A stretch of 64,000 nucleotides of DNA, taken from positions 1-64,000 of the forward strand of contig JAKBJF010000001.1 of the NCBI GenBank assembly GCA_021836125.1. The letters are read 5' to 3'. Source of the stretch: Nanobdellota archaeon. GTDB lineage: Archaea; Nanobdellota; Nanobdellia; Parvarchaeales; Parvarchaeaceae. The notes under the pieces were generated by a model. The model did not search any database. It was not told the DNA's origin and worked only from the letters and a program-made list of their open reading frames with translations. A program made the position numbers and the translations under genes. Each line of letters starts with the position of its first letter. Position 1 is the stretch's first letter. Shown piece after piece: positions 25,435 through 34,340 of the stretch.

Positions 25435-25695
25435 TTATAGGTACCTACGTTTATGCCCGTAGCGCTCCTTGTAAGAGGGGGCACGATCATTTTTGTCCAA
25501 TTTTAATCCTAAAAGTGGAGTAAACAATTCATTTGATAACGGGTACGCATTATACGCACATAAAAACGCGAGGGGTAATTTGCTTTTTTCATTTTCACAG
25601 AATTCGTCTAAAGTCGATTGTCTCCACTTTCGTTCCCTGAAACCTAAAAGTGCCATCGGCTCGAGCGTCTTACCTTTCAAATTTAGATAGTACAT
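25435..25695 (-). CDS. Unknown 86-residue protein
   Basis: Basic, no recognised family. It is supported by a TATA-like box (CTATAAAAAAG on the minus strand) about 27 bases upstream of its ATG and by an amino-acid composition unlike a shadow frame. It lies directly upstream of the kinase gene on the same strand, 57 bases away. Confidence 0.55.
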   Translation of the reverse strand: MYYLNLKGKTLEPMALLGFRERKWRQSTLDEFCENEKSKLPLAFLCAYNAYPLSNELFTPLLGLKLDKNDRAPSYKERYGHKRRYL

Positions 25696-25931
25696 ATCGC
25701 ATTATTAACTACTTTTTTATAGTGATTATAGTATATAAAGTTTTCGCAATGCAAACAAAGCGTTAAATTTACAAGTTAGCGGCGATGTTTTATTTTTGTC
25801 GTGGCGAGGTATAACTCATCGCACGATTCCATCTTTTTGATATTTTAGTTTCCTATATTCTTTTAAGGGCTCGCATAACAGTCGCATAAAACGTCTATTT
25901 GTCAATAATAAGACGATGATTAATTGTAATT

Positions 25932-25946
25932 AATGTATTTATATTA
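25932..25946 (+). promoter_or_regulatory. TATA-like box deciding the start of the 133-residue gene
   Basis: ATGTATTTATATTA-type box, centred about 29 bases before the ATG at 25969. The earlier in-frame ATG at 25933 is inside the box itself, so it cannot be the start of a leaderless message. Confidence 0.55.
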
Positions 25947-25968
25947 CGTACGGTCTCAAATAGTAAAT

Positions 25969-26370
25969 ATGGCGTACAGCTTATCTGAGATGCTCAAAGA
26001 GCGCGCGTATATCGCCAAATATATAGCACGGCTTTCCAGAACACTTACTAAAGATGATGCAAAAAAAATAAGCGATACTTATCTAAACCATTTTTCTTCA
26101 TATCTTGGCGGCAAGAACGGCTTATTGAATTATGCGCAGCCTCCAAAGACGGATGTGGAAGTCTTTTGGAAAGAATTTGATAAGGCGACACCGGTAAAAA
26201 TTAAAAGGGAATCGCTTAATAGATTAATTGATGGTGAAGGCGTAAAATTTCTGCCTATGTCGTTTTCAATTATAAATCAATTGATAGATGGACTACATAA
26301 CAACAATAATACTGGCGCAGAAATGGAATTAAGAAGAATATACGATTTTATAAGGTCCACTGACCGCTAA
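25969..26370 (+). CDS. Unknown 133-residue helical protein
   Basis: Begins MAYSLSEML, a loose form of the recurrent motif at residues 4-9, then a basic helical region (KYIARLSRTL) and an acidic-basic alternating helical body. No family recognised. The start is chosen by TATA spacing. It converges with the HAD gene at 26382, 11 bases apart. Confidence 0.7.
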   Translation: MAYSLSEMLKERAYIAKYIARLSRTLTKDDAKKISDTYLNHFSSYLGGKNGLLNYAQPPKTDVEVFWKEFDKATPVKIKRESLNRLIDGEGVKFLPMSFSIINQLIDGLHNNNNTGAEMELRRIYDFIRSTDR

Positions 26371-26381
26371 AGTACCTGATA

Positions 26382-27110
26382 TTAAATATACTTCTTTATT
26401 ATGTCGACTAAATCGTTCAGGTCGTCTATTATATAATCTGGCCTAAAATCTTTCACATTGTGTTGTGGATGCGAAAACCCTAAAAACAAAACTGCAATCA
26501 TGTTTGCTCTTTTTGCATTGTCAATATCGTTGTCCGGTTTGTCACCCACATAAATTATTTTTTTAGGGTTTATACCCAACATTTCCGCTGTTTTTATGAA
26601 AGAAGCCGGCGTTTCCTTAGACTCTGGTATTGTCTGCGTTGCTATAACGGACAAGTCGACCATATTGATTACTGGTAGGTTACCTAGGCGCTTTTTCTTG
26701 TAATCTGAGTCTGGAAACATGGAATTATCCGTTAGTATACCTATTTTAAGACCTTGTGATTTTATCCACTTAAACAGCGGTCTTATCCCTTTTGAAAATT
26801 CCATATGGGACAGCATCGAGTCTATGAAGATTCTCTTGCATTCTATTGTTTCCTTTTCTGAAAGGCTGAGTTCAGCATATTTGGAAAGAATCCGATAAAG
26901 GTCTATATTATCGCTAAAGTTTTTTGCCCTGAATTCCGTACTTGCATTTTGCAGAGCTTCGAGATAAGTCTTCTCCGTTATGTCATGCCGTTTTTTAATG
27001 TATACAAAAACTTCTTTTCTTGCGCGTGTTATTGATTTCGATGTGTTTGTCAATGTATTGTCAAAATCAAATATCACAGCTTCAATTTTATTTTTAATAA
27101 GTCCACTCAT
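26382..27110 (-). CDS. HAD-superfamily hydrolase
   Basis: 242 residues. Motifs: IFDFDNTLT (motif I), ILTDNSM (motif II Thr), ESKETPAS (motif III Lys) and VGDKPDND (motif IV). A helical cap between I and II fits haloacid dehalogenase/phosphoglycolate phosphatase subfamily I. Substrate unknown; cytoplasmic. Confidence 0.88.
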   Translation of the reverse strand: MSGLIKNKIEAVIFDFDNTLTNTSKSITRARKEVFVYIKKRHDITEKTYLEALQNASTEFRAKNFSDNIDLYRILSKYAELSLSEKETIECKRIFIDSMLSHMEFSKGIRPLFKWIKSQGLKIGILTDNSMFPDSDYKKKRLGNLPVINMVDLSVIATQTIPESKETPASFIKTAEMLGINPKKIIYVGDKPDNDIDNAKRANMIAVLFLGFSHPQHNVKDFRPDYIIDDLNDLVDIIKKYI

Positions 27111-27172
27111 GCAAAACCTTAAAAATAAATTCGCACTGCATACTTTAATAATTTAATATTTTTGGCATTGCG

Positions 27173-27664
27173 TCATTGCGTTGTGTATCTTATTGTAGTG
27201 TTATTTCTTTTTGTGCATATACTTTCTACGCGCATACCTGCCGATTCCATAGTCTTTCTTGATGCCATATTGTTCTCGTCAACATTTGCTATAAATACGG
27301 CTCGATTCTCCTCGGCGACGTCTATAGAATATCTGATTAGCGCCTTGCCTACTCCATAACCGCGAATTTCTCTTGCGGTGACTACAAAGCCGCTGGCAAT
27401 GATCTGTTTTTTTATATTTTTATCAAACATTATTCCCGAAACTCCGATAACTACACCTTGTTCGTTCCTCGCGATTACATAAGTTGGTGCGCTCGCACTG
27501 TTTATTAAACCCTTTAAGGCATTGCAAAAAGAACCATAATTTAATATGTACCTGCCGCCATCTCTAATGACTAAAAGAACGGCATCGCCAGGCAGCTTTG
27601 ACTCTGCACGAATGGTATATGTGCCCGGGTCACCGATAACTGCATCTAAACATTTATTCGCCAT
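27173..27664 (-). CDS. GNAT-family N-acetyltransferase
   Basis: 163 residues. The acetyl-CoA pyrophosphate loop REIRGYGVGKALI is clear (R-x-x-G-x-G), followed by an IANVDENNMASRKTMESAGM segment typical of GNAT motif B. Substrate unknown. On the opposite strand the PRTase gene begins 76 bases away. Confidence 0.85.
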   Translation of the reverse strand: MANKCLDAVIGDPGTYTIRAESKLPGDAVLLVIRDGGRYILNYGSFCNALKGLINSASAPTYVIARNEQGVVIGVSGIMFDKNIKKQIIASGFVVTAREIRGYGVGKALIRYSIDVAEENRAVFIANVDENNMASRKTMESAGMRVESICTKRNNTTIRYTTQ

Positions 27665-27739
27665 TCTTATTGTTTTTAACGGTAATTTTTATATAGTTTA
27701 TAAAAAAAACATTTTATATATACTGATGCTTTTACTTAT

Positions 27740-28231
27740 ATGGAGCAGACAAAGTACATGGTGAGCATTGACAAGTTATATTCTATGTCTGAAGCACTTG
27801 CAGAAAAAATAAATTCAAAGTATCCTAATCAAAAGACTGATATCGTTATTGGCGTAGCGAGAGGCGGCTTGTTTTCTGCGCTTATCCTTGCTGATAGGCT
27901 GGGTGCAGAATTTGATTCTGTACGGGTAAAATCTTATGTTAACGGTTCATTACAAGAACCTGTATTGGTTTCTGATGTATCAAAGAATTTAAACGGCAAA
28001 AGCGTCGTTGTGGTGGACGACGTGTCAGATCGTGGAGAAACATTCGAGTTTGTAGTAAAACACCTTAAAGCTAATTACTCATTAAAGGACATAAAGACGG
28101 CTTCGCTATTTATAAAGCCCTGGACAAAATTCATGCCAGACGTATATATATCTGAAACTAAAAGCTTCGTTGTCTTTCCTTGGGAACTTAAAGAGAGCGG
28201 CGCACTTGATAAACTTCTATTAGAAAAATAG
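27740..28231 (+). CDS. Purine-type phosphoribosyltransferase
   Basis: 163 residues. The PRPP-binding signature is VVVVDDVSDRGET (Asp93, Asp94) after GVARGGLFSALILADRL, the pattern of hypoxanthine/xanthine-guanine PRTases. It adds ribose 5-phosphate from PRPP to a free purine base, complementing the nucleoside hydrolase and phosphorylase of this window. A TATA-like box lies 23 bases before the ATG. Base specificity not determined. Confidence 0.85.
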   Translation: MEQTKYMVSIDKLYSMSEALAEKINSKYPNQKTDIVIGVARGGLFSALILADRLGAEFDSVRVKSYVNGSLQEPVLVSDVSKNLNGKSVVVVDDVSDRGETFEFVVKHLKANYSLKDIKTASLFIKPWTKFMPDVYISETKSFVVFPWELKESGALDKLLLEK

Positions 28232-28564
28232 AAACTGAATTACTAACTAACTGAATTTAGTTATTCATTTGCGGTGTCCATACAAAAATTAGTAAGACTT
28301 TTGCGATTATTTGGGTCGCAAACGTCTGCGATAGTTCTTATTTTTATATAGTTAGGCATGAAAGAACAACTGCAGCAATGGAGATATACCTAGACGATAC
28401 ACAGCACGTTTTACATTTTCTATAAGGACAATTGCACCACATCAGACTTGCACGTAAGACACATGTGCCGTTGGATGCTTTTTAGAAGTTTAACTGATAA
28501 AAAACGGCACTAAATAGTTAAATAGTAGTTACGGTCATTTAGCTTAATCACAAAAGGTGTTAAA
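28232..28564. other. Intergenic region, no supported gene
   Basis: 333 bases between genes on the plus strand. Short open frames near 28357-28500 are interrupted by stops and lack a consistent frame; together they might be coding debris. A TATA-like stretch is near 28330-28345 and the promoter of the following gene should lie near 28510-28540. No tRNA or repeat is seen. Confidence 0.4.
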
Positions 28565-28909
28565 ATGAGCATTTTAGAAAGACTGTTAGCAAAGTTAAAC
28601 ACTAAAAAGACGGTGGTAAAGCTACATGAGCACAAATACGAAGCATTTTTGCCTTTAGACGTTTGGCTAAAGGGAGACCGCTATACGAACTTTATGCCGA
28701 TTGTGTGCTCTACTTGTTATAGTGTGAGCGGTATACCCTCCGCTAATTTTAATCTTGCAAAGGATTATCATGCAGAACCTGATGAAAATTGGGAGCAGTT
28801 TATATTAAAATTACAGAAGTATGTAAAGGAAAAGGGGAGGGGGCCGCCGACACTTTTTGATAATGCACTTAAAACATTTTATGTCGAACCTGTCGAAGAA
28901 ACTTTATGA
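28565..28909 (+). CDS. Unknown 114-residue protein
   Basis: Starts MSILERLLAK, with the recurrent motif at residues 3-8. One Cys pair (CSTC) sits mid-protein, perhaps metal-binding or a disulphide. The overall pattern is alpha/beta. The stop overlaps the next gene's start by 4 bases (ATGA), so they are cotranscribed. Confidence 0.7.
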   Translation: MSILERLLAKLNTKKTVVKLHEHKYEAFLPLDVWLKGDRYTNFMPIVCSTCYSVSGIPSANFNLAKDYHAEPDENWEQFILKLQKYVKEKGRGPPTLFDNALKTFYVEPVEETL

Positions 28910-29286
28910 TAAAAAACGAAGAGAAATCTAAATTTTCTAAACTTGAAGAAAGACTTTTTAACGAAGCGTCGGAGCTTGTTAAGAAAAAAGGCAAAGCGCC
29001 ATCCGGTATTTCTACTTATACCGCGTCCAGCCGCGGTTCTAGTGTCCGTCTTGATGGACTCAGCATAGAATCTGGTACTTTCATCGGCCTTTCATCTTCT
29101 TATTACCAATGCTGGGACGTTACTATAATGGGTCCTGACGATAAAACACATTATCTAAAACTTATGCATGAAATCAATGAAAAGCCTATGTTGAACAAAT
29201 ACACAGTAAGGGTAGACGGTGATATAAAATCTATAGCTAGTTATATACACAAGATATATATGAAGTATATTTCAGGACAGGAGTAA
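28906..29286 (+). CDS. Unknown 126-residue protein, paralogue of 30686-31066
   Basis: Starts with a charged helix (KLEERLFNEASELVKKKG). The middle has VRLDGLSIESGTF and the end an amphipathic helix ending YMKYI. The protein at 30686-31066 has the same length and the same order of elements (LESKLIDQSLALIKEKG, MHLEGL, then a helix ending FNKYI). Operon with 28565. Function unknown. Confidence 0.75.
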   Translation: MIKNEEKSKFSKLEERLFNEASELVKKKGKAPSGISTYTASSRGSSVRLDGLSIESGTFIGLSSSYYQCWDVTIMGPDDKTHYLKLMHEINEKPMLNKYTVRVDGDIKSIASYIHKIYMKYISGQE

Positions 29287-29369
29287 ATAATTAAAAATTA
29301 ATTATCATATATTAGAATTTTACATAAAATTTAATTTAAAATGTCGGCGTAATTAATTACTCTTGACGT

Positions 29370-30326
29370 TTACTGACTAGAAGAAATTTGCCAGTTTTTT
29401 GATGAAGAAAAACGAATACTGTCATAAACGTCCTGCACTGGGATACGATAATACGCACCTAATACGCAGGAGGCTAACCCCGCCACGTCTGTTAGCTCTT
29501 CGGCAGAAATGCTGCTCACGGCGCTGTATACGAATTGAAAATCGCTTTCTTCTTTTGTTTTAGTATCGTCTAAGTAAAGTGCTTTTGACAGCGGATCACC
29601 ATCAGCCGCATATCTTAAGTAATTACAGAATCTTTTATTTGCGGTTCGAATGAATTCAGATTCTACCTTCAGAAAATTACCAACTCCAGAATACATTGTA
29701 TCTATAAGTGATACTATATCTGTTGAGTCGTATTGTGACACTCTGCTTGCATACGCCCTTGCTTTCATTAGTATCAGAGATCGCGGTGATGCTACTCTTA
29801 TTTTATATTCTTCCAGCATTTCGCGGGTGTGTGCTGGTCCCTCTTCTTCAGAATATAGCTGTGCAGCTTTAGAAAACATTTTACCAATGCCGTTCTGTCT
29901 TTTTTGTAGTTTAACGTCTATGCTAATTGAGTCTTCAAGAAAATCGGCTATATTCATAAAGCTAGTTATTACAAATGGAAATGACCCATCAGAATAAAAA
30001 ATTTCTATTTCTGGACCTTCTGCTGAACAGAACGCGCCTTCATGAACGGAAGGGGCATGATAATAACCGCTATAAGCGAGTTGGTAAGGCAGTTTAGATC
30101 TATTTTTGTGACTTTCATCCCTTACGAAGACGTCAGTGTCCTTATGCTGTCTTTTTATCGCCGGACATAAAATTTCAGCAGCCCAGCCACCCATAAGCAC
30201 GGTGTCACATCCGAATACACTCTTTATGCGGTCATAGTCGCGCAACATTCTTTTGAATTTTGTGTCTACTTCATCAAAGTCCACTAATAGTGATTCTAAA
30301 TTTCTTCCGTTTGCGCAATCTCTCAT
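29370..30326 (-). CDS. Nucleotidyltransferase-fold protein (AbiEii/KNT-like)
   Basis: 318 residues. GGWAAEIL followed by KDTDVFV (the G-G...D-x-D pattern of pol-beta-like nucleotidyltransferases), then an AbiEii-like helix RSLILMKARAYASRV with DSTDIVSL. Such proteins are toxins in type IV toxin-antitoxin systems or house-keeping NTases; no AbiEi-like antitoxin lies beside it. The N-terminus has NLESLL at residues 9-14, the recurrent motif. It lies between the two 126-residue paralogues. Confidence 0.72.
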   Translation of the reverse strand: MRDCANGRNLESLLVDFDEVDTKFKRMLRDYDRIKSVFGCDTVLMGGWAAEILCPAIKRQHKDTDVFVRDESHKNRSKLPYQLAYSGYYHAPSVHEGAFCSAEGPEIEIFYSDGSFPFVITSFMNIADFLEDSISIDVKLQKRQNGIGKMFSKAAQLYSEEEGPAHTREMLEEYKIRVASPRSLILMKARAYASRVSQYDSTDIVSLIDTMYSGVGNFLKVESEFIRTANKRFCNYLRYAADGDPLSKALYLDDTKTKEESDFQFVYSAVSSISAEELTDVAGLASCVLGAYYRIPVQDVYDSIRFSSSKNWQISSSQ

Positions 30327-30370
30327 CCGAATCAGATGATTATATCCGATATTTATAGTTTAAGTCGCAT

Positions 30371-30601
30371 TTAGGTGCTGATAATTAACTTCTCTTTTTG
30401 TGGTTTTCTATTTCGGCTATTCTTCGCATCGGATCCAAATGCCTTGTTTAGTTTCCTTCTTATACGATCCAAAAATTCTCTGTCCAACTCACTGTTTTCT
30501 AGTGAGGTGTACAGTTTTATACTCCTATGTACGCTCCCAATGCAAGTGAACTTATAGTGAATGACGCAGGAAGAACATATTATATTATGAACATTATGCT
30601 C
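30371..30601 (-). pseudogene. Open frame without start codon, possible gene remnant
   Basis: About 75 codons are open on the minus strand, with protein-like composition (a C-S-S-C, a C-terminal Lys/Arg-rich helix) between 30605 and the stop at 30371. No ATG, GTG or TTG exists near its beginning; the first TTG is deep inside. It could be a decayed gene or chance. The remaining intergenic sequence to 30685 holds nothing else I can support. Confidence 0.3.
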
Positions 30602-30685
30602 TCACGATGCGCCGCAGTATAGAAAAGCAGAGCAGTTTGGTTATATTTTTATGACTTATAACGTGCTGCACTTTTAGTGCGAGCA

Positions 30686-31066
30686 TCACACTACTGGCAT
30701 TTTCTTTGTTTCTTTTTTATTCTTTCCAATGTATTTATTAAAGAGTTCTTGTACTAGTGCAGCTAAATAAATCATGCTTCCTGATCTTCTGATTTTGTAT
30801 GAGCCTTTAGGATTTTCTGGTGTAACTTCTTTGTTAACAGAAAGTGCATTGGTCTCATAACATATATATACAGTAGCCCTAGAAAGTTTTTTGTAATTAG
30901 CTTCTATACTTCCATAATCTGCAAATAATCCCTCTAAATGCATAGATGCATTGTTGAGCGTGATATCTCCAATTGTCCCGTTTCCAGGGAATTGCGCACC
31001 TTTTTCTTTTATAAGCGCCAGCGATTGGTCTATTAGTTTTGATTCTAGTTTTGTAGGTTTTTCCAT
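30686..31066 (-). CDS. Unknown 126-residue protein, paralogue of 28906-29286
   Basis: Same size and order of secondary elements as the protein at 28906. The C-terminus adds a Lys-rich tail (KNKKETKKMP). Function unknown. The two copies lie on opposite strands with the nucleotidyltransferase gene between them. Confidence 0.75.
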   Translation of the reverse strand: MEKPTKLESKLIDQSLALIKEKGAQFPGNGTIGDITLNNASMHLEGLFADYGSIEANYKKLSRATVYICYETNALSVNKEVTPENPKGSYKIRRSGSMIYLAALVQELFNKYIGKNKKETKKMPVV

Positions 31067-31135
31067 TTCATACTAACAGATACTCCATCCTATTTAAGTT
31101 TATTTGATTCGATGAGCATCAGCATGCCATTATTC

Positions 31136-31795
31136 TTACATTTCAGTCTTTTTTGTCCTACTCGGCGTAAATTTATTGACTAGGTATAAACAGCTGTATC
31201 CTTCCTCTTCCGAAGGCACCATAACCGGCAGTTTAAATTTACTATAAGACTTATTAAGTTTTGGATCAAAGACATTACGGATTTCTGGCTTTTGTTCTAT
31301 TACATTGCAAACTTTCCCGCCATTAACGGATTCTACGCTAAAGGAAACCGTTTGTCTTGATGGCAATAAACTGCCGCAGGTTTTGATGCCGTTATATTCT
31401 GTCTTTAGAGCGTGTACGTTTCCCATCAGCGCAACTACGCGACCGCTTATCTTTTTCAGGCTTTTCGCCATGGCGATATCCTTATCTTCGCTTAAACTAT
31501 AGTCCTCGATCGCGTAAACTTTTAATTTCCTGCGTTTCAATTCGACCAACAGCCTCTTCATAGCTTCGGATGCCCTGCCGTCTCCACGAGACCAGTTCGT
31601 ATTAAAGACTGGAAGCTTATCTATCCCTAATCTGCCTTCCATAAATTCGTCTATGTTTTTCTGGAAATCGGATGGCCACTCGAGCGCTACGTTTTTCGCA
31701 CCGTAATTCTCAATTATGTCCAAGAACGCCTTGCTGGCTTCATTTGTTCCGTGCATTTCACCTACCAGAACGTACTTCACGCTCATACGGCTCAT
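31136..31795 (-). CDS. TraB/ChaN/EreA-like (TIKI-type) protein
   Basis: 219 residues. GEMHGTNE near the N-terminus, ALEWP, and GNVHAL in the second half match the GExHG / E / GNxH pattern of the TraB-PrgY/ChaN/erythromycin-esterase superfamily, a putative metal-dependent hydrolase fold. No signal peptide or membrane helix is seen, so it is cytoplasmic. Activity unknown. Confidence 0.7.
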   Translation of the reverse strand: MSRMSVKYVLVGEMHGTNEASKAFLDIIENYGAKNVALEWPSDFQKNIDEFMEGRLGIDKLPVFNTNWSRGDGRASEAMKRLLVELKRRKLKVYAIEDYSLSEDKDIAMAKSLKKISGRVVALMGNVHALKTEYNGIKTCGSLLPSRQTVSFSVESVNGGKVCNVIEQKPEIRNVFDPKLNKSYSKFKLPVMVPSEEEGYSCLYLVNKFTPSRTKKTEM

Positions 31796-32000
31796 ATCAA
31801 GAGCTCTACGTTATTTCACCATCTTGGTCGGCAAAATAAATCTGCTTCTTTATTCTACTACGAAGGTCTTTTTCTTTGTTTTCTCCTTTTGTGGGATTGC
31901 GTTTTTCCATTTTATAAAAGCTGCTGCTACACTTGTATTATGATGGGTTTTTATATAAATACTTTTTATAACTTTAAAATAGTAATTTCACTAAACATTA
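31796..32000. other. Intergenic region with promoter elements
   Basis: Holds the promoter region of the TraB-like gene on the minus strand, and two TATA-like boxes on the plus strand (TTATATAAATA at 31951 and CTTTTTATAACTTT at 31962-31975). The second is about 32 bases before the GTG at 32001. No intact gene is seen. Confidence 0.45.
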
Positions 32001-32128
32001 GTGAAGACATTGGCGTTTCTGGCGCATCCGATAAAAAGAAGGGTTATCTACAAGAATTGGAAACATTGTGGTACATATTAAACATAAATGAGCTATTGGA
32101 GCGACGGAGAGGATTCGGCACCCTATAA
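32001..32128 (+). pseudogene. Frameshifted remnant of an ArsR-like helix-turn-helix regulator
   Basis: From the GTG at 32001 the frame reads V-KTLAFLAHPIKRRVIYK, the start of an ArsR-type winged helix (LA.L.HP.RR.I). That frame then closes. In another frame from about 32050, LETLWYILNINELLERRRG continues the pattern, with an L-N-[IV]-x-E-L helix as in ArsR, up to a TAA at 32126-32128. A single indel would join them. The reading is mine and rests on a short region. Confidence 0.35.
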
Positions 32129-32172
32129 CGTGTGACTGCCGCATTCCTGTTTAGCAAGCATCCAAATTCATA

Positions 32173-32727
32173 TTAATTATAAATGCCTTCTAGTTCTCTT
32201 TCTGCTGCTAGCGCGCCAGTGTAAGTGTTGCCTGGTGGTTTTCTTGAGTATGAAGCAGGATAAAACGAATCGTCATCGCCACTCGGTTGTGTTTTTTCAT
32301 CTTTTTTGTCGTCGTCACTGTTGAGTTCCTTTGTTAATTCAAAGGCAGTATGAAATCCAAACCCTGCGCCCGTTAGGGTGCCTGCCGCTTCAAATACTTT
32401 TACAGTTACGTTTGAAGAAGGGTTCATTCCTAGTGCTTTGGCCGCACACGGTATTGCATCTTTAAGATACGGGAGTGCATTGAACAAGGAGCCAGCAAAC
32501 CAACCTGAGGCGTAACCTACATAACCACCGACTATTATTCCTGTTATTAAAACTAGTCCGGCAAACGCACCGATTGCTGCTGTCGCGGCTACGCCAGTCC
32601 CTATGCTCCCACGATAGCCTAATCTTGAATGGTAAAGGTGATTTGTAGCGCGTGCGCTCTGCTCCCGGTTATGTACATCGTTAGCGTTGAAACCCAATAA
32701 TTCCGAGAGTTTTTTATGTATTGACAT
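32173..32727 (-). CDS. Membrane protein with glycine-zipper helices
   Basis: 184 residues. The N-terminus has KLSELL (residues 6-11, loose motif). Residues about 40-75 contain a Gly/Ala-rich pair of membrane helices with GxxxG spacing, and a second Gly-rich region lies near 110-125. The C-terminus is acidic then polar. No family recognised; the layout resembles small scaffold or pore-type proteins. Confidence 0.7.
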   Translation of the reverse strand: MSIHKKLSELLGFNANDVHNREQSARATNHLYHSRLGYRGSIGTGVAATAAIGAFAGLVLITGIIVGGYVGYASGWFAGSLFNALPYLKDAIPCAAKALGMNPSSNVTVKVFEAAGTLTGAGFGFHTAFELTKELNSDDDKKDEKTQPSGDDDSFYPASYSRKPPGNTYTGALAAERELEGIYN

Positions 32728-32816
32728 ATGCCGGTTTCTTATATAATAAAGAGGTGTAAACGTTTAAATAAGTTTAAAGTTCTTGGTATCCGAACAATGG
32801 ACTAATTGTTCTTTAA

Positions 32817-32829
32817 CGGCGCAACGCCG
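32817..32829. repeat. GC-rich hairpin in an AT-rich gap
   Basis: CGGCG-CAA-CGCCG makes a 5-base-pair stem with a 3-base loop, and longer imperfect pairing TTCTTT/AAAGAA flanks it. It lies about 90 bases upstream of the gene at 32173-32727 and about 170 beyond the trpS stop. Role unknown. Confidence 0.4.
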
Positions 32830-33000
32830 ATTGTAAAAGAATAGTTTTCTATAGAAATTTTGAGTTTTAAAGTTATATCTTTATATTACTATAATGCTTT
32901 TCGCTTTTTGATTGTACAACCTTAATATCGCTGAGATTAATCCAGCATGCGATATACTATGCGCGGAAATGTTTCTTCCACACCGTGACATTGCTTATGT

Positions 33001-34065
33001 TTATCGCTCGTTTTTTAATAGGGCGCTTTCTACTTCCTTTTCTGTTAATTTTTCGAACGCGTTTTTGAAGTTGCCGATGTCTATCAGGAGGCTTTTAAGC
33101 AGCATCTTCTTTACGTCCCCGCTGAGTAGCTTCCCGCTCCTGTAATCGTTGAATAGGCGTTCTCCCTCGTCTTTGTTCAGGAAATACCCGGCAAGATATA
33201 AACAGGCAACGTCGATTTCTGGGTTTCCGCCAGATTTCTTGTGCTCTTCGATAGTCTTCGCGCCACCGCTGAACGCTATCGTAACTTTCTTTTTTATTTC
33301 CGCTTCGCTGTCATGATAAAAAATCGCGTTGTTCTTCGACTTTGACATCTTTTGGCCGTCGACTCCCGGCATAAACTTTGAATGCACGACCGCTGGTTTT
33401 GGATAACCGCACCTCGCTGCCATGTCTCTCGCTGCTCTTAAGTGCGCGTCCTCGTCCGGTCCTATTGGAACAAGAATGTTGCTTATCTTCTTGAGTTCAA
33501 ACGGCAGGACAACGTGCGCAGATTGAACTGCGGGATAGAAATGCAGCCCGACGTTTTCCTCATTCTTGTAGCCGTATATAGCTTTTACTTCAGACATCGT
33601 TATATGTCTAGAAAGTTTTATTGCGAGATTGTATATATTTGTAAAAATCTGATCTATTATTATGAACGTGTTTTTCGGATCAAAGCCCAGAGCGAGCATA
33701 TCTTTCGCTAGCAACTTAGCGTTTTTGAAGGCCTCCTCCTGAGACTCAACTTTCTTAGAAACATAGCTTTCATCGTCCGAAATCGGTATGAAAACCGGTA
33801 CACCATATTTTCTCTGGAAGAACAGATTTGTATCAAAAACTGCTTTATGCCCTATATGTATTGTGCCGGATGCGTTTAGACCGGACACTATGGCTGACGG
33901 CTCACCCTTTTTTAGCCGCTCCATGAACTTGTCGAAGTCTCTATGCGAATATATCAATCCGTTGTTGAACGTGTAGAAATCTGGCAGGCCCTTCACTTTT
34001 GATATCGGCTCTGCGTTGAATTTTTCGACCAGTTCAACATTGTCCCTCATTATTTCATTCTCCAT
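33001..34065 (-). CDS. trpS: Tryptophanyl-tRNA synthetase
   Basis: Charges tRNA-Trp in the cytoplasm. Class I signatures are HIGH (His70-His73, in TIHIGHKAVF) and KMSKS (239-243, after MPGVDGQ). The PIGPDEDAHLRAARDMAARCGYPKPA segment is typical of archaeal/eukaryal TrpRS. 354 residues fits. A strong AGGAGG lies 9 bases before the ATG. The 3' end of a decayed racemase reading frame overlaps the first codons of trpS, which suggests an old operon. Confidence 0.93.
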   Translation of the reverse strand: MENEIMRDNVELVEKFNAEPISKVKGLPDFYTFNNGLIYSHRDFDKFMERLKKGEPSAIVSGLNASGTIHIGHKAVFDTNLFFQRKYGVPVFIPISDDESYVSKKVESQEEAFKNAKLLAKDMLALGFDPKNTFIIIDQIFTNIYNLAIKLSRHITMSEVKAIYGYKNEENVGLHFYPAVQSAHVVLPFELKKISNILVPIGPDEDAHLRAARDMAARCGYPKPAVVHSKFMPGVDGQKMSKSKNNAIFYHDSEAEIKKKVTIAFSGGAKTIEEHKKSGGNPEIDVACLYLAGYFLNKDEGERLFNDYRSGKLLSGDVKKMLLKSLLIDIGNFKNAFEKLTEKEVESALLKNER

Positions 34066-34340
34066 GCAATTTAACCTCCTCCAGCTTTCTTATAGTTGCG
34101 TCTACACGAACATCCCTTGTGTCCAAAAAAGCAACTCTGGACCCCTGAAGCATCAATGATATCTCCGTGCATCCAGCGATTATTGTGTTCGAACGTCCTG
34201 AATGTAGTTTCGCGATGTCCCTTACAATATGAGTTTATGGCTACTTCTTCGGAATATGGTGTTGTAAACCTGTCCCACGCACTGCCACCAACAACTAAAG
34301 AATCATCGAGAAATTCAAGCTGATAGGTTGAAAAGCTGAA
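34055..34340 (-). pseudogene. Decayed Asp/Glu racemase, C-terminal part
   Basis: In one frame the last part reads SNTIIAGCTEISLML followed by VAFLDTRDV, the second catalytic Cys motif and the end of the aspartate/glutamate racemase family. The stop overlaps the trpS start. The part before it, in another frame (LVVGGSAWDRFTTPYSEEV), fits the region preceding this motif; the switch of frame lies near 34221-34236. A TAG at 34341-34343 ends the frame further upstream, and an open frame to 34493 is unassigned. The first catalytic Cys half is missing. A sequencing error could explain one shift but not the missing N-terminus. Confidence 0.6.
34075..34080 (-). promoter_or_regulatory. Shine-Dalgarno site of trpS
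   Basis: AGGAGG on the minus strand, 9 bases before the trpS ATG. Such a strong site is unusual in this mostly leaderless window and fits trpS having been translated as a downstream operon gene. Confidence 0.7.

Noticed and set aside
28357-28500. Short frames with ATG downstream of a TATA-like stretch
   Set aside because: Each is closed by a stop within 15 codons; no single shift gives a recognisable protein.
32912-33145. Plus-strand frame opening with TTG near a TATA-like box and running antisense into the trpS 3' end
   Set aside because: The second half has the Ser/Leu/Phe-rich composition of a shadow of trpS, and no ATG is present; the first 30 codons alone are too weak to call.
34096-34323. 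Plus-strand 75-codon frame
   Set aside because: It is the complement of the racemase remnant and has no promoter.
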